64,000 bases of DNA from Lepidurus packardi (GCA_023053545.1 JAKZAN010000007.1:5456001-5520000); one strand, 5' to 3'; numbered from the stretch's first letter, positions 14,432-27,656 are shown. The notes: generated from the letters alone by a model not told the origin. Numbers and translations: made by a program.

Positions 14432-17414
14432 TTAATGTTTCATTAAGCTGACTTGGCCTTTCTTCCGCCTTTTCGGACGTTGGTTTGACCAGAATTTCAA
14501 TCCTTTCGTTTGTTTAATTTCTTAATGCCTCAACAAACTAGACTTGCAGCGTGGCAAATTATTTCTTGTATTTTCGTGGTAGGTCTGAGCTTATCGTATC
14601 TCCAGTAAGGGATTCTTCGGTTAAAGGTTACTGTCGGGGACACCGGGGAAGCAGAATTTGTTTTAACTCCTTGGGAGTAGAGGTTATAGACCTCTAGCTG
14701 GAGATTTGCCCATTGTCACCTTTCCCTATCTCCCATGCTTCATTCTCGCCATCTCTAAACAAGGCAAGATGCATTTGCATATCTGCAATGACACGACGAG
14801 GCAAAGTTCTACGTTGACACTTGGCCATTGTCGCACCAAACTGATGAGCATAACTCTTTTTGAAGTTATCCCCTTAACATTCTACGTGCTAAACAAAAAA
14901 GGCAAAAAAAATCAAGGTGCAAACTTTACGACGTATTTTAGTGCAGGACGGATAAGGTTCAAAGTTACGAAACGAGCATAGTTCTGATTAAAAAAGCAGG
15001 CTACGACCATTCGTAAATGTTCTTTCCAAAGAAAGGTGACTTGATGGTGGGCTAATAAAATGCGAATTAACATGGCAGCAAAAAAAGAGATTTAAACAGA
15101 CGACCCCTTTTTTGGTTGTGACTGCACACAGTGTTCAACGTGCCACATAACATTCTATTCTCTGCGTCTCTGCCCCATTAGCACAGTTTTTAAAACGTAA
15201 AGTTTTCATATGAAGAAAAATGCTGAAACTTTCCCGGAAAGAACTCCATTTACTAGAGCACCGCTGGGCTATTTGAACGCGGAACAATTTGTTTAGTCGC
15301 TTCGTTCTTTTTTTATTTGTCCTAAGGTCTCTCTCCGTCGTCATTGTTGATTTAGCCCGCACATAAATTCTCAGGCGTTGGTGCTTCATCGCTCATCCTC
15401 ACCTACAGTATAAAATAACATTATACCCACCCAGCCCCCTTTTGCTCTCAGCTCTCCAGAGTGGCCGTGGTCCGGTGCAAACCAAATGAACGATGAAACA
15501 AGACGGAATAATAAAGAAGAGGTGAAGGCAAAAGAGGCTTGCTGGGTCTGCAGCATACATGCAGTTGGATAATGGTTCTCTGTTGTTCATTTGGGTCATG
15601 GTGTGCTAGGTATGCAGACTATGTCATCTCATCGAACCCCTTGCTGATTTGGGTGGCATCTCGCCATTACACATTAATACGCCCAACGAAAAACCACCTT
15701 CTCAGAAATACCTACCATTTTCCCGCCCGCGACTATTGGTGCATGCGAAGTTCAAGTTTTGGCCCATTCTTTTTTCATTTGATTCTACCTTTTTATTATT
15801 TTTTTCTTCAGTAAGCTGTGTCGAGGTTTTTATTGTCAGCATAAATGTTTGCTAGTGAGATTAGTCCATGATGGGGCACACGGGGCAGCCAAAAGAGCAT
15901 AGGAAACGGAGAAGGTTATAAGAGAGGTCCTTAATTTGCATGTTTTCCGTTTCGACATTCCTTCCAATAATCAGGTCCTCTCATCAAAACGCAGCTTGCT
16001 CTGCGGGTATTCTGGCCATAGCATTCATCAACAGCTATATGGGGGTCCATCCACTTTACCAAGTTCTGTATGCTCGGTCTTTTTACTATCCCGCAAGCAT
16101 TCCAAGAAACATTTTTCAAGATTTTCGTGCGTGCATTCTTCTAATTTCGGAGAGCTCTAAAGAGAAATGCTTAAAAATTGCTATTAGTTTAATCGACAAG
16201 CAGCACATCTTTACATCATGTATTCGTATATTTTGAATAAGCTAGTCCAATTAATAAAAAAAATAGCCATACCTTTTTAGAACTATAATAACACTCCTGC
16301 ATATTCATAAGGGTGGGCTAGCTGACAAAAACACAGGAATCAAACCCAACACTGCAAATCTGTTGTGCTAAATAAGTGATACTAACCCAACAGGTCCAAG
16401 TTGTTATGCCAAAATAACGAACTGACTCTGAACTGGCATAACCCGCCAAAGCAGCTGTTTCTGTTTTGCCCCAAGTGAAGGCATAGTACGAGCCATGCAT
16501 AATGAAATATGGAGCATTATAGACGCATACTAAACTGAAGGAAACTTTCCTAAAGGCAGTCATCAGGAATGCTTTTAACCCCTGAACTTTCGGGCACACA
16601 GCGCTTTTTATTGCCCCCAAAATGCCCCTCACCAATTCTTTATGTTGACGTATCCTTATAAGTCTGCAGAAAGGTGGCCCTTCCTCAGTTTCGACGTAAA
16701 GTCGGACCTTTGGCGTTTCCATTCGTATGCCATATGATTCCAAAGAGCTATTACTACCTGTTGACTGGCCAACTAGTCTGAGGAAATCTACAATTTTCTT
16801 GTTAAAACGCGAAAAGTTTGTCCTGAGGAATATACTCTAATGTCCAAAGAGGGAGGTTAAGCCTAGACTAGACAAAAATAGGATGCACATGTATATAGGC
16901 ATAGGAAAAAAAGTGCACCGCCCACACTCACACTTCTCTGAACTCTTATCAAATTAACCCTCGCCACAGACCGCCCATAAAAAATGTCGGTTTTGCCTTG
17001 ACCAACAGGTCTAGGTCGGTATGGTCGCGGTCCTTTAACACTCCCACCTTTGCCTCGTCCATCTTACTTTTTGTCTTCTTAGCAAGTCTTTCACTCACTC
17101 TTGTGTCCTCCCCTAAACCCGATATCTCACCTGAATCAAATCAAAAGCTCTGCCCTCTTTTCTCTGCGTTCTTCTCCTCCGGTCTTGGAAAGGAAGGAGG
17201 GGGATTAAAGTCCTTGCCGCGTCAAAATCTCTCTGCCCATATAGGCCGAGCTGACCAGCAATGCCGATGTGGTGCTATGTGTCTTGAATGCGGTGCGTGT
17301 AGACCCTTTTTCCCACCCCGGTCCCCGGTTTGACGGCTTGACCATAGCCAAAGGACCCCGTGATAGCCAGGCTGTACTACACGGAAGGGAAACATACTAT
17401 ACCAGGGGCTTTTA
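14432..17414. other. non-coding stretch, no gene recognised
   Basis: Octamer sites at 14773-14780 and 15934-15941. A 141-codon minus-strand frame (16318-16743) has no recognisable family; its end overlaps a weak Pol III B-box look-alike (GGTTTGATTCC on the minus strand). Confidence 0.55.
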
Positions 17415-17540
17415 TTATTCGTTCCCGTTCTCGTTCCCGAGGTCTCGGCTCCGAGTCTCAAAGTCCATGGTCGGCGCACGTTCGTCAGTTGCTCGTCAGC
17501 CGTTGTCGGAGGTTCAGTCCCGAAGTAGTGTAATGCGCTT
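17415..17540 (+). promoter_or_regulatory. candidate TATA-less, CpG-rich promoter with initiator-like motif
   Basis: About 15 CpG dinucleotides fall in roughly 125 bp, in contrast to the AT-rich surroundings. A TCAGT initiator-like motif has its A at 17487, and no TATA box sits about 30 bp upstream. The following AT-rich sequence with few ATGs resembles an arthropod leader, and a donor-like AAG|GTGAAT occurs at 17939. It lies 10 kb upstream of the start-codon exon on the same strand. This is a guess without transcript data. Confidence 0.3.
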
Positions 17541-20500
17541 ACAGTAAAAGTGTTCTAGTAGTTTAGTGTTTTGTTAATGATTTTAAAAACAGTTTATCTT
17601 TAAAATGAAAAACTACAACTATAGTAGTGCGTTAAAAATATCCTCAACTTCGGCAGCGTGCATATTCAGTGAATTCGCCATGGGAAAATTATGCTCACAT
17701 TTACAATTGTGAGTTTCTGTTGTTTAAACGCAAAGGCAGCACGTGTAAGACGGTACGGTTCATCCGAACCACGTTTTATTGCCTCTATTATTTGGTTTGC
17801 TTTATGCACAAGAGTATACGAAGAAAGGAAGGAAATTTTGGTGATAAAGTGAATTTTTGTGTTCCGTTTTAATTGCCTTTTTCGGTTTTTCCGTCACGCA
17901 GTTTAATGAGTGAATGTGATTGGCTGGGGGATTGCAAGGTGAATGTTGTAAACCCAGCAAAGTGTCGAGAAATACCCAGAAACTCATAGGATTATTATGA
18001 ATGACAATTCGGAAGTTTATTCCAATTCCGTACCAAGTGACGCGTTATCAGAAAAGGTATATACAATCGTTGCTATCACAAAACACAAAACTCTTCTCTC
18101 TTTTGGTGTAGGCCTATTGTTATCCCTTAAGTGTAAGGCATGTTATGTAAACTTGTTCTGGGAAACATGACTCCCAAGGGTATCATATGGGGTTTAGAAC
18201 AATCATTGATAACCAGAACTGCGTAGGCCTGTGTCAGGCTTTTACGGTGGGGATTAAGAGCATATATTCCGTTAATATCTTCGAAACAATTAACATAGAG
18301 TAGGCCTTATCTCTACTTTGCTTTTCTCCGCCAGTTCCAAGACACCTGATAAGCCAGTCTCCATCAGGCTACTCTGTAGAAAAATGCAGCCTAGCTGACT
18401 TCCGTGTCAAAACGTCCCTCTTGTTAATTACACTGTACACCATTTGGTCATGAAGCTTCAACTGTAGCTCTCTCATTCTCCCGGTTTCTGACAAACTCTT
18501 AACGCTGTTCAATATAATATACCATATACAACACCTTGATATAAAGTATGCTGGCTGGTCGCTGGTTAGTTGGCTTCTTCGCTCGTCTTCTCACTGCGTT
18601 CGTACGTGTTGAATTGCCCTTCAGCTCAGCTTACAGGCATCCGGAGCCCGGAGCCGAAGGTAGAGAACCAAGAGAGGGGGTAATTAGACTTTAATTAGCC
18701 CTGGGTATCTATCTACCTACGAACCTTAGCTTTCTTTTCTACCTAAACTACTTCCAGACGGCCATCCATTAAAGTTTTCACCTCTGCATTTCCATTTGCT
18801 TAAGACTTTATCAAATGTTTTTTGTCTTCGGCCTCTCACAAAACCCAGATCTTTGTCTTCCCCAGCTGCCAAGAACTCAACAGAATCATAATTATCTTAA
18901 TGTTTGATAAAAAAAGACCTTGCATGTTTTTTACGCCTTGTGGTGTAATTACGGGGAAAAAATAAACGAAAGCCGGAGGATCCGGGAACTTGAGAATGTA
19001 AAAGTTGAGATGACACTCGACAATTTAGTGCTAACTTGGACATCGAAATTTAAATGCTGCAGTAGCTTGCAGTTCAAAGATGCAATGGCATTCTCAGTAA
19101 GGAAGACGCTGACGTCATATAAGTTCAGGTGTGGCTCACTTTATTACCAGCTGGCTAACATTCTTAGACGGGAGAGCGTAAATGACCACCTTGACATGTA
19201 ACGCTACGCGACAAGCGACACCGACCTGCAACGAGGCGTTCTATGGATGCTGAAAGTTAGCGTAGCTGGGTTTTGGCGTGACTCAGGGGGTAGCGAAGAT
19301 TCTATAGGCCATCGCTGAAACCACAATGCATGGCTCTCTCGAGATGAACGCGCATTTGGCGATTCGCAGCATTGTTCGGCCAGGATGTTTTAACAACAAT
19401 TCGGTTCAATTCTTAGAAACGTTCGAAATTATACCAAGTTAAGCAGACACGTTTCAGGTTTCATTTATTTCATGCCGAAATAAAAAGAAGAAAACACAAC
19501 GAAAACAGAACACAAGACCCTGTGGTCGTACTTTTAGGCATATGGATGGGTTCGCATCCATTGACTTTAGGGGGGAGCGGTAGAGATTGACACGGAAGGA
19601 ATGTAAGTCGATAAGGTGACACCGAGAAGCTTTCTCGGCCGTCATGAAGCAAGACCATAACATCTTTTGGTTATGTTTCACGTGTGTGGAAGATAAAGTG
19701 ACCACTGCCACTTTTGGGGTTTGACACACGTTGCTTGAAGAAACGCTCGCTCTTTGCTTGTTGCCAATGCGGACTATCTGCTCATCTCGCTGACGGAAAC
19801 TTGCACAGACAGCGGCTTTGAAATATTCGCGTTTTGCGGTTTTCCCCCATGGGAAGAAGAGGTGTGGAGGAAAAGACGAGGGAACGAGTTCGAAAGCTTC
19901 GCAATGCAAAAAAAAGGGGATGTGGACAGATCAGTTTGAATCACTGATGAATGGGACCACTCTCAACTTGCGGAGGATAGACTGTGCTGCTTTGCAAACA
20001 AACGCGGGATGCCTTTTACAGGCCTTTTAAAGTGATCAACACAAGCATTTGCAAAATAAACGCAAGAAAGGTAGTTTTGATGAGTGGCACTTTACTTTTT
20101 TATTCAATTTTGTGTTGCATTTTGTTTTGCAACAGCGTAACTAAGTTGAAGAGCATCTTTTGTTTCATCCGTTGTTTGGCGTGCATTCAGATGCAGATTG
20201 ATCTGCGTATATTTACATAGATTCTGCACAGCATTTTCTGATATTTAAAGGCCATCATTTCTTCGAGTGACCTATCTTATGTTTATATAGATTCTCTGAT
20301 ACATTTTCTGATTTTTAAAGTGCGAGAAATTCTTTGAAAAAGTGACCAATATGGACAATTCTGGCAAGGTGGAAAGAGGGCGACTAATTGAAGCTCGGAG
20401 ACGACAAAAGCACGACAGATGCAAAGTTACTACTGCTTCTGCGCTGTACTGTCGATTCATTTGCATATGACAAGCAAAGCTTTGGCTTATTAGGGAAGAG

Positions 20501-23500
20501 ATGAAGTAAAGGAGCTCTAGCTAAAAAAGTTTAACCGCATGAGAAAAAAAGGAAACGCTCTGGAGAATGTAAAAGAGCGTTAACTAAGTATGAAGGGTGT
20601 ACGGACGCATTTGAATCCCCAAACTTGAACACTAAAAGTCCCCCCTCTCTCTTCGCTTTTAACTATCGTACACAGCATACACACATAGCTTTTGATTTCT
20701 GCCTCGTGAAGCGAGTCACAACTGTTTTGCATACACAAGCCCCTCGTGTGATTGCTGTTATAAAAGGGTTAGTTATATACGAAAGGGGTGCATGCAAGTG
20801 TCCAGGGGAGAGGGTTAGGGACAAAGCGGCGCGTGGCTGAAGCTCTAAATGCGGCTTTCCAAACTTGTAGACGCTTCATAGACAGCTTCTTCTTGTTCTT
20901 ATTGGTACCAGACTCCTTTCAGTAACTCACGCTAATGGATTTTCGTTTTAAAAATTATAAACATAAAAAAACTTGTGTCTATATAAGACTTTGCAGCTTT
21001 TAACAAGCCTAACTTTGATTCAGATTAGCGATTTGACGAAACAAAAACACATCGATTGAAGAGACCTAGATCTAGAGGATGTGCCTAATTAGTAACTAAA
21101 AAAGAATGCGTCATAGGAGTGTAGAGAAACCCAAGTTTTTTTTTCTCCCCTACGTAAAGAGCTTCAGCGCCACTTTGGTCTGTCGTCAAGCCAGCTGTTA
21201 ACGGCGCCAAGTTCAAGGTGATGAATAAATGACTTGCTGAACACCAAGAAGGTTTCACAAGCTACGGAAATATGAAACTATGCTATCTTTTCGCATTGCT
21301 AAGTCATTGCACATTTGTGTGAAATTTCAGGATATACATATTTATTTTTTCGCATTTTTTTAAATATATTTTTTAACTCGCCTGTGATACCCGTTTTCGT
21401 GTTGTGCTTTCCTAAGGCGTGTAGGAATATATTGGTGCGATGGTTTAAAGTCAGAAAACAATATTTCTACCGGCCGTAGCATAAGAGACAGTCCCGTGAA
21501 AACTGTACCTTACCTACACTGCATTTTTCTGTTGTATATGTAGTTCTGGGGAAGGTAAGCAAGCATTCCAGGTTTGGGGGGACTTTTTTGCCTTCCTTCC
21601 AACAAGACCCGAGTCTTTCCACCCTCTGCAACTGGCGAGGAAAGCAATATGCTGATGAGCAAAACATTAGCATGTTTTTTAGGGAGTCGCACGGGCTGAG
21701 CAACTTATGGCCAGCCATTCAAAAAGCCAGAGAGAGAGCTAGAAAAACATAAATGGAGAGTTAACTAGTAGGCAAAAACGAATTCCATCTAAAATGGAGC
21801 GAGCTCTGTGTCGAGAACGAAGCTTTTTCACTTCCTTTTCAAACCAACAAGGCTGATATTGTGTGGCAGAGGAAATTCGCAAATTGTATGTCTGCTTTCC
21901 GCCAACCTTTGCGGGGGGAATGGAGAAAAGAGTGCCTGGAAATGAGAGAAGGTATTGAGAACTTGCACCAGGGAAAAAAGGCGATAAAATTCCCCAGCCG
22001 TTATTTAAATGGGAGAATCAATACTGAACATTTTCCAGACTTTCTTCGTACCGCACTTGCGCAATCCAAGATTTGTTTTCAAATAAAAAAGAAAAAAGAA
22101 GAATCAGAAAAACTTGATACAACCTATTCTTGCTCTACGTCTTCTTGTTGACTGTTTATACTGATTTCTGTTTGCTGCCTCCCACCTCTTTTGGCTCCAT
22201 CTCGGAGTAATTCCCTGAAATCAATAAATGCGCCTATGTCATCTTTGGGTGCTAAAAGTGGGTAAGGGCGAGTGTCCATTACCCGACAAAAGGTTGTCGT
22301 TGCTTAATTACCGAGGAACGTGCCGATGAGCGCGACCAACGAAAGCCTGATTAAGAAAGACGCTCACGTTTCTGTGCGGCTCTCTTCATCAGCGATTAGT
22401 GCGAGCCCCCGGAACAGGACTGCAGCTTTCACAGCTGTATTGCTACGTAAGGTAGTCTACCGTATACAGTATGTTTACACACACAACTCCCACGAGTCCA
22501 AGTCTGCCGTCTTTTAGCTTTCACCCATCTCTTAGAGCGAGAAAAGAACCTGACTGAGAGTTGGAAGCTTCTACAAAGCCGCAGCCGTACGAAGCTAAAT
22601 GACCAACTTAATTCACCCTTGATGAAATTAAATCAAGGCAATCTGGGCCCAGAACCGGAGACGTGAGTCTCATGCAGAGTTTGCTTAAACCCCCTCACAA
22701 GCTTTTGGGCTGTACAGTATTCGTAACTATCATCAGAATTGTAGCTTTCATGGTTCCTAGCCGCAGATTCATCATTGTTTCCCTTCTTGGTATTGGATGA
22801 CGGGTGTCTTAATTAAAAAAAAAAGTAATTTGAATTCGTATTTTCGATCGTATTTTTTTCATATAGATTCGTATCGAAGTAGTAAAGAAACGCTGACTGA
22901 GGAAAAACAATGCTTGGTTTTCAAAGTCGCGGAGCGCGAGTAATGATAATGATAAAGGAAAAGAGAACACCCAAGAACTTCCTGAGCATTCGATGGAGTT
23001 TCTCATTATGACGTTTTATGACTCACGAGTATTTGAGTGTTAAAAAATGGAGGTCTTGCATGGTGTCCTACTTGAGGAATCGTTTCACCAATTTACACGA
23101 GAAAGTTCGTCAGCTCCATGCCTCTTAAACTTCTAAATAATGCCCACCTTGACAGCCATGTCTTTTTCGTCTGTTTCTTTGGCTTCGAATTAAAATTTCA
23201 CAAAAAGTGCTCATCATGCTCCAGCTAACAATGTGCAGTTCTCAAGTCTTCCATATGTTTTTCGTGTGCTCCCCTTCTTATTTTCTTTCCTTCCTTCTTT
23301 TTTCCCTTTTTTTCACAAGAAATATAAAATTCCAGAGTCTTTGAAATCTTCCCGTACAAAAGATATGTGAAGCTTATGCAGCAGGTACCAGATATGTCGC
23401 AACGTAATTCAAAGAATGTGTAGTGCAACTTGTTCCGCCACGACGTTTTCCATTCTATTGCATAAATTGGCCAAATCAGCTTTTACCTTCTGCTTCTTGC

Positions 23501-25199
23501 TCTTTAATAACACACTCCAAAGTCTTCCCATGCAGGTTCCCCTTTGAGAACACATACCGTGAGCACATAAGTCTAATTTCGACACTAACGATGTGCTACA
23601 TGGCTGCGAATCAAAGAGTTTCAACTCCGTCAGCCCAACGAGTGGGCAAAATGGTAAAGAGAGAGGATTAGCGCAGCAAAGCCTAGGGCAATTATTTGAA
23701 GTAACAAGGGTGTCGCAACAGCAACAGGGTGTCGTTGTGTGCAAAACTGGTCTTCAGCATCATTTAGAACTTCCATTTTTATCTTGATTTCCTTTCAGTG
23801 GGTGATTTGAACTCGAATTTCACGAATTCACTAACTCTGACAGGCTAGTTCAATTTTCACACCTCCTACAATCTTCGATAGACTTCTCGAACCGCCGGGA
23901 AACACCCTCTCACTGTGCTATCACGTGAACCACGCCCACGTAACATTACTCTGGGGATCCTCCTTCGCCCCAGTATCGGCAAGAATAGACACCGAACCCC
24001 CTGTCCTTCGCTGAGTTATCCTGTGTGTATGGCGTCTTAACTCACAATGCACAGGTGATGCGAACATCCGTTGTTGGGATACCTCATACAACTTTAAACT
24101 ATGTAGGCCAGACTCGTGTCAGCTTACCAAGTCACAAACAAAACCAAAAAAACTCTACAAATTTTTACAAAACAATTTTAACAAGGAGGTGACCTTAGAA
24201 CCCAAACGGAGACGTTCTCCTTTATTAAAAAAGTACAAAATTGTCCCTTTTTAATATCGTGCGACCCTGCGAGACGTATAGTAAGAGAAGGACAAGAAAG
24301 AAAAAATAATACAACAAAGAGTAACAAAGTGAGACCTGAAATTACGCGAGGAAAAAGCTATTTCCGAAGTTGTGGTGGTTCCGTATATCAACGCCCAGAT
24401 GAACGCCTTCCGTGGATAATATGCTCTACCATATCACATCCTCCCCTATTTTATGTTTTCTTCTTCTGAAGTATTGGGCTAGGAATAACTTTTCGAGTAT
24501 ATAAAAGTTGGGGCTAATGGCATCTTAAAATGGAGCTCGATTAAACATCAAAAATGCTGTCTTACGATGACGCTAGAGACCTTTAAGACAGTCGAGCTAA
24601 CCGTCTCTCTTAATGTACCTCCTCCATCTCCCTTTCCGCCCTGTTTTTGCTTTTGGGTTGGAAAAACGTGTATCCTCCTCTTTTCTGCATCTGTCTTCCA
24701 GAGTAGTCTTGCATTTCCAACGATGCTACATGGAGTCTGCGCCACTAGAAATCGCATTAAAGGGCGTGTTCTTTAACAATAGCTATATAACTCGCTCTTG
24801 GCCTGACCCCTCCTATGCAAATCACCACGACTGCCAAACTTCTCCCCTTTCGTCTTTTTCTTACACTCTTATAGCCCCCGGAACACCCCGCGACGCCCCC
24901 AATGCTCTCACCCTCTTTTCATATCAACCCTTATTGCGCCGGTGCAAGAGGTGCGGGCTGCCTCGTTAAGCGCGTGCCTTCCGTTAGTCACTGCTCGCCC
25001 AACTTCTTTACCTCGCACAACTCGTGCTGCTTTCTTGCACCGCGGAGTTGTAGTTCGCTATTGTTTCAGCGGAATTGGTTAGTGCACTCCCCCCCCCTCC
25101 TTCAATCGGAACAAAAACGAGGGAAAAAACAGTGATGTAGCAAGAACACTAGTCGAAATCCTGATCCCGAACGAAAAAAAAAAAAAGAAAAAACGACCG
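17541..25199. other. non-coding stretch, no gene recognised
   Basis: Holds the 70-bp-period duplication at 20218-20350 and octamer sites at 20459-20466 and 24815-24822. A paired TAATTAG/TTAATTAG lies at 18673-18696. A 152-codon minus frame (19454-19909) shows no domain. If 17415-17540 is a promoter, this is leader exon and first intron. Confidence 0.55.
20218..20350. repeat. diverged direct duplication, period 70 bp
   Basis: Copies start at 20218 and 20288. They share TAGATTCT, CATTTTCTGAT, TTTAAAG and AGTGACC in the same order with several substitutions. Confidence 0.75.
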
Positions 25200-25330
25200 T
25201 TTGATTTGTTGTGAACGGACTTTGCACGCGTTCCGTCCAGCGCGGACACCGGTGGTGATGTGCGAGACCCGCGTTTTACCTGTCCGCTGTCTCCCGGTGA
25301 CTTTTGCCTTTTTGCCCAGTTCCTCAACTA
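25200..25330. promoter_or_regulatory. second CpG-rich patch upstream of the gene
   Basis: About ten CpGs occur in 130 bp in otherwise AT-rich DNA, with more at 25430-25570. It sits 2.3 kb upstream of the start-codon exon. It may be an alternative promoter or a non-coding exon; I saw no clear initiator or TATA element. Confidence 0.2.
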
Positions 25331-27503
25331 CATTTCTATCTAATACTGCGAGAATCAACCGTTTGAAAATTGTCCAACATTATATATTCGCTCTCTACCT
25401 GACATTTTCGAGTCATATACCCCCCTTATAACGGCGGGGCCCGTTTTTACCTCATGTGCTTTTGATTACAGTACTATTGTACCGTATCCGTATTGTGGTG
25501 TCCGCTATATGACGCCGAGGTGCGACTTGGAAGCCTTCTTTAGTTGGCCATCGGCGTTGGCCGTGAGCAGAGCCTCTTACGTTATTTAAATTTCGTTTTA
25601 ATGTTTCACCATTAAGGTGGAGCAAAGAGAAAGTCCTTTTTTTCTTTTTGAACTGTGCGTAGATACATACATATAGGACACCCGTGCCAGTACTTAACGT
25701 TTATCTAGGAGTGAGCGGGAAAAAAAATGTCCAGTCCTAATTTGGCTCTTTTGCTCGCAACCAGTTTCTCGATAGAGCAGTAGGAATGCCTGGTGAAACA
25801 GTTCGGATGGGATGGTGTGCTGGAAAGTTTTGTCTTTTCTTTCCTGCTAAAGTGAGCATATCTGCTTTATATTCGCAGCACTAAGTGTGGATGTTTACCG
25901 GAGAGTTTCTGAGAAGAGAGACAACGAAGGTGTTTGGGCAGTTTTTTTTTGTTTTTTTGGACGATTATCCGGACATTGAATCTAAATAGATACCTTTGTT
26001 GAAAATGTGCTGACTTTTGCTGCGCTCGTGGGGACTTGCGTGGGTGATGTTTGGTGCTCGGTGAACATTAAGCTTTGAACAATTCGCAGTGTGTTTACGA
26101 AAAAAAGGCCAAGAAAAATTGGCACTTACCTTTCTGATTTTAATGGATGTCTCCCTGGGCGTATGACAGTGTGCGAGGGAGGTTTGCGAGTCTGGATGGA
26201 TAGTTGCGGTGCTGGCGACGTGTTGGGCGTTCGCTCTGAAAGAAAAGGAGGTGAAAAAAGGTTCTTTGACAATTGATTCTTGCTTAGCAATGAGGGGCAG
26301 AGACTTTGACACTCGAAATTGTATCGAGTTACGCGTATATTCTCTTTACCTGGTACGAAATTTACTGGGGAAAAAAGGATAAGTCTTGGTTATTACAGAC
26401 GTTTTTTTCTTAATTAGATTTGGAGAATTATGTTTCAAGGAAAGTAGCATGATGTGTGAACTGGAAGTGTTTTGCGGAAGTTCTTCGCGGTGAGGCCGCG
26501 GCCATGCAATTGTGGTCAAGCTCATCAAGTACTTGTGCTCTTCCAGACTGTTTTTCCACCCAGGTCTTTAGTTCTTGCACACCAGACACGTTGACTTGCC
26601 CTCTAAAAAAAAAAGAAATATGTATAAAATATTCTTTTTTTTTTAGCTTCCATTCTATTTAGGTTAGCAAAGTAATACTTCATGACAGTTTTCCTGCTTT
26701 CATTTCTCAACTCCCAATTTTATTATATTACAGTTATAATTGGAATTGAGAAATACTTCTCATGGGAGGGGAAAAGCGGTTTTGAAGAGCTCATATCATA
26801 AACACAATTTAAGTTTCTCTGCCTCGGAGGATCTCGTGCTTCAAATGTAACGGCTCCTGATTGTTTTTTTTTTTCTTTTTCGTTCTTCCCCTTTTTCCCA
26901 TGTGTTGGCGTTTCTCAATGACGGAGAGTCTATAATTATGCTGGGAGTTATTAAACCTGACTTTGTCTGTGTACACAGCCGAATTGATCAAGGCCATGCG
27001 TCATAACCGTGTACTTGAGACTTCTTCTCCAACTTTCTTTATAAAAAAGTAATGAAACCGCGCATATGGCAAGACGAGTTGCCTCGAAAACACACAAGCA
27101 ACGCCTACAGGTATAACATTAATAGGCCTCTGGTCATAATCACGCTTAGCTTGATGTGAGGATGAAGCAGGATTCATACCAAGAAAGCTGCACACGAAAC
27201 GCGTTAATAACCGGATGTGCCGACACGAATGAAACTCCCTTAACACTTTGCAGGAAAAACCAAAAATCGGTGTCATAAAGTCATTGTCTTTAATTGCATC
27301 GCTTCAATCCCCTTCTTTTTCTTTTTGTTTGTCTAAAAAGGGATTCCAGGCTAGCATTAATTATGAGGTTTATCACTGTCATCTTTTTTGTTTTCCTTCA
27401 CGTTACACTCCTCTTCCTCTAAAATGTATACCTTTTTTCAGTCTCTTGATTTTTGACCTCTCGTGAATATAACATATCTTTGTTGCGTTTTTTAACCCAC
27501 GGT
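25331..27503. other. immediate upstream sequence, no gene recognised
   Basis: More CpGs at 25430-25570, a consensus donor-like AG|GTAAGTG on the minus strand near 26125-26133, and the inverted repeat at 26702-26754. No coding sequence is supported. Confidence 0.55.
26702..26754. repeat. inverted repeat with 17-18 bp arms and 18-nt loop
   Basis: The arm at 26702-26719 (ATTTCTCAACTCCCAATT) pairs with 26738-26754 (AATTGGAATTGAGAAAT), leaving one bulged base and one mismatch or wobble. It lies about 800 bp upstream of the start-codon exon. Confidence 0.8.
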
Positions 27504-27559
27504 TTTCTAATATTCCTGTGTCCTTTTTTCCCCTTTTTTTTGTTTGTCCGTTCTTACAG
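27504..27559 (+). other. 3' splice site of the upstream intron
   Basis: A branch-like TTCTAAT is followed by a long pyrimidine tract and TTCTTACAG ending at 27559. It is one of the strongest acceptor-like signals in the window and precedes the exon whose in-frame stop at 27591 forces initiation at 27657. It implies that intron and at least one non-coding exon lie upstream. Confidence 0.75.
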
Positions 27560-27656
27560 ATTGTTGTGGGCTGCTCAAGCCCAGGTGATGTGAGATTTGT
27601 CTTCATCTTGCGTCGTCCCGCGGCTCTCCGCGTCGAGCCAGCGCAAAGAGTGTGCC
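27560..27656 (+). other. 5' untranslated leader portion of the start-codon exon
   Basis: The sequence from the acceptor to the main ATG is 97 nt. It contains one upstream ATG, at 27588, immediately followed by TGA. No other ATG precedes 27657. Upstream leader exon(s) must exist if the acceptor is used, but they are not identified. Confidence 0.75.
27588..27593 (+). promoter_or_regulatory. minimal start-stop upstream ORF (ATG-TGA)
   Basis: ATG at 27588-27590 is followed directly by TGA at 27591-27593, in frame with the main ATG 69 nt downstream. Start-stop elements are known in other mRNAs to hold initiating/terminating ribosomes and to dampen downstream translation. Its role here is inferred only from sequence. 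Confidence 0.6.

Noticed and set aside
16318-16743. 141-codon minus frame and tRNA-like B-box (SINE candidate)
   Set aside because: The B-box resembles GGTTTGATTCC, but the T-stem pairs poorly, no convincing A-box or acceptor stem exists and no second copy was seen in the window.
17997-18056. ATG-initiated 20-codon stretch ending at AAG|GTATAT, as an N-terminal coding exon
   Set aside because: If spliced to the 27560 acceptor it enters a different frame from the main ORF and stops at 27770-27772, and the main frame has a TGA at 27591. It could at most be an overlapping uORF.
26125-26133. Consensus donor AG|GTAAGTG on the minus strand, suggesting an antisense exon
   Set aside because: One or so such 9-mer is expected by chance in the window and no matching acceptor or conserved frame was found.
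27597-27656. Coding upstream of ATG 27657 in the same frame
   Set aside because: No ATG is present there; only a non-ATG (TTG) start after the TGA at 27591 would allow it.
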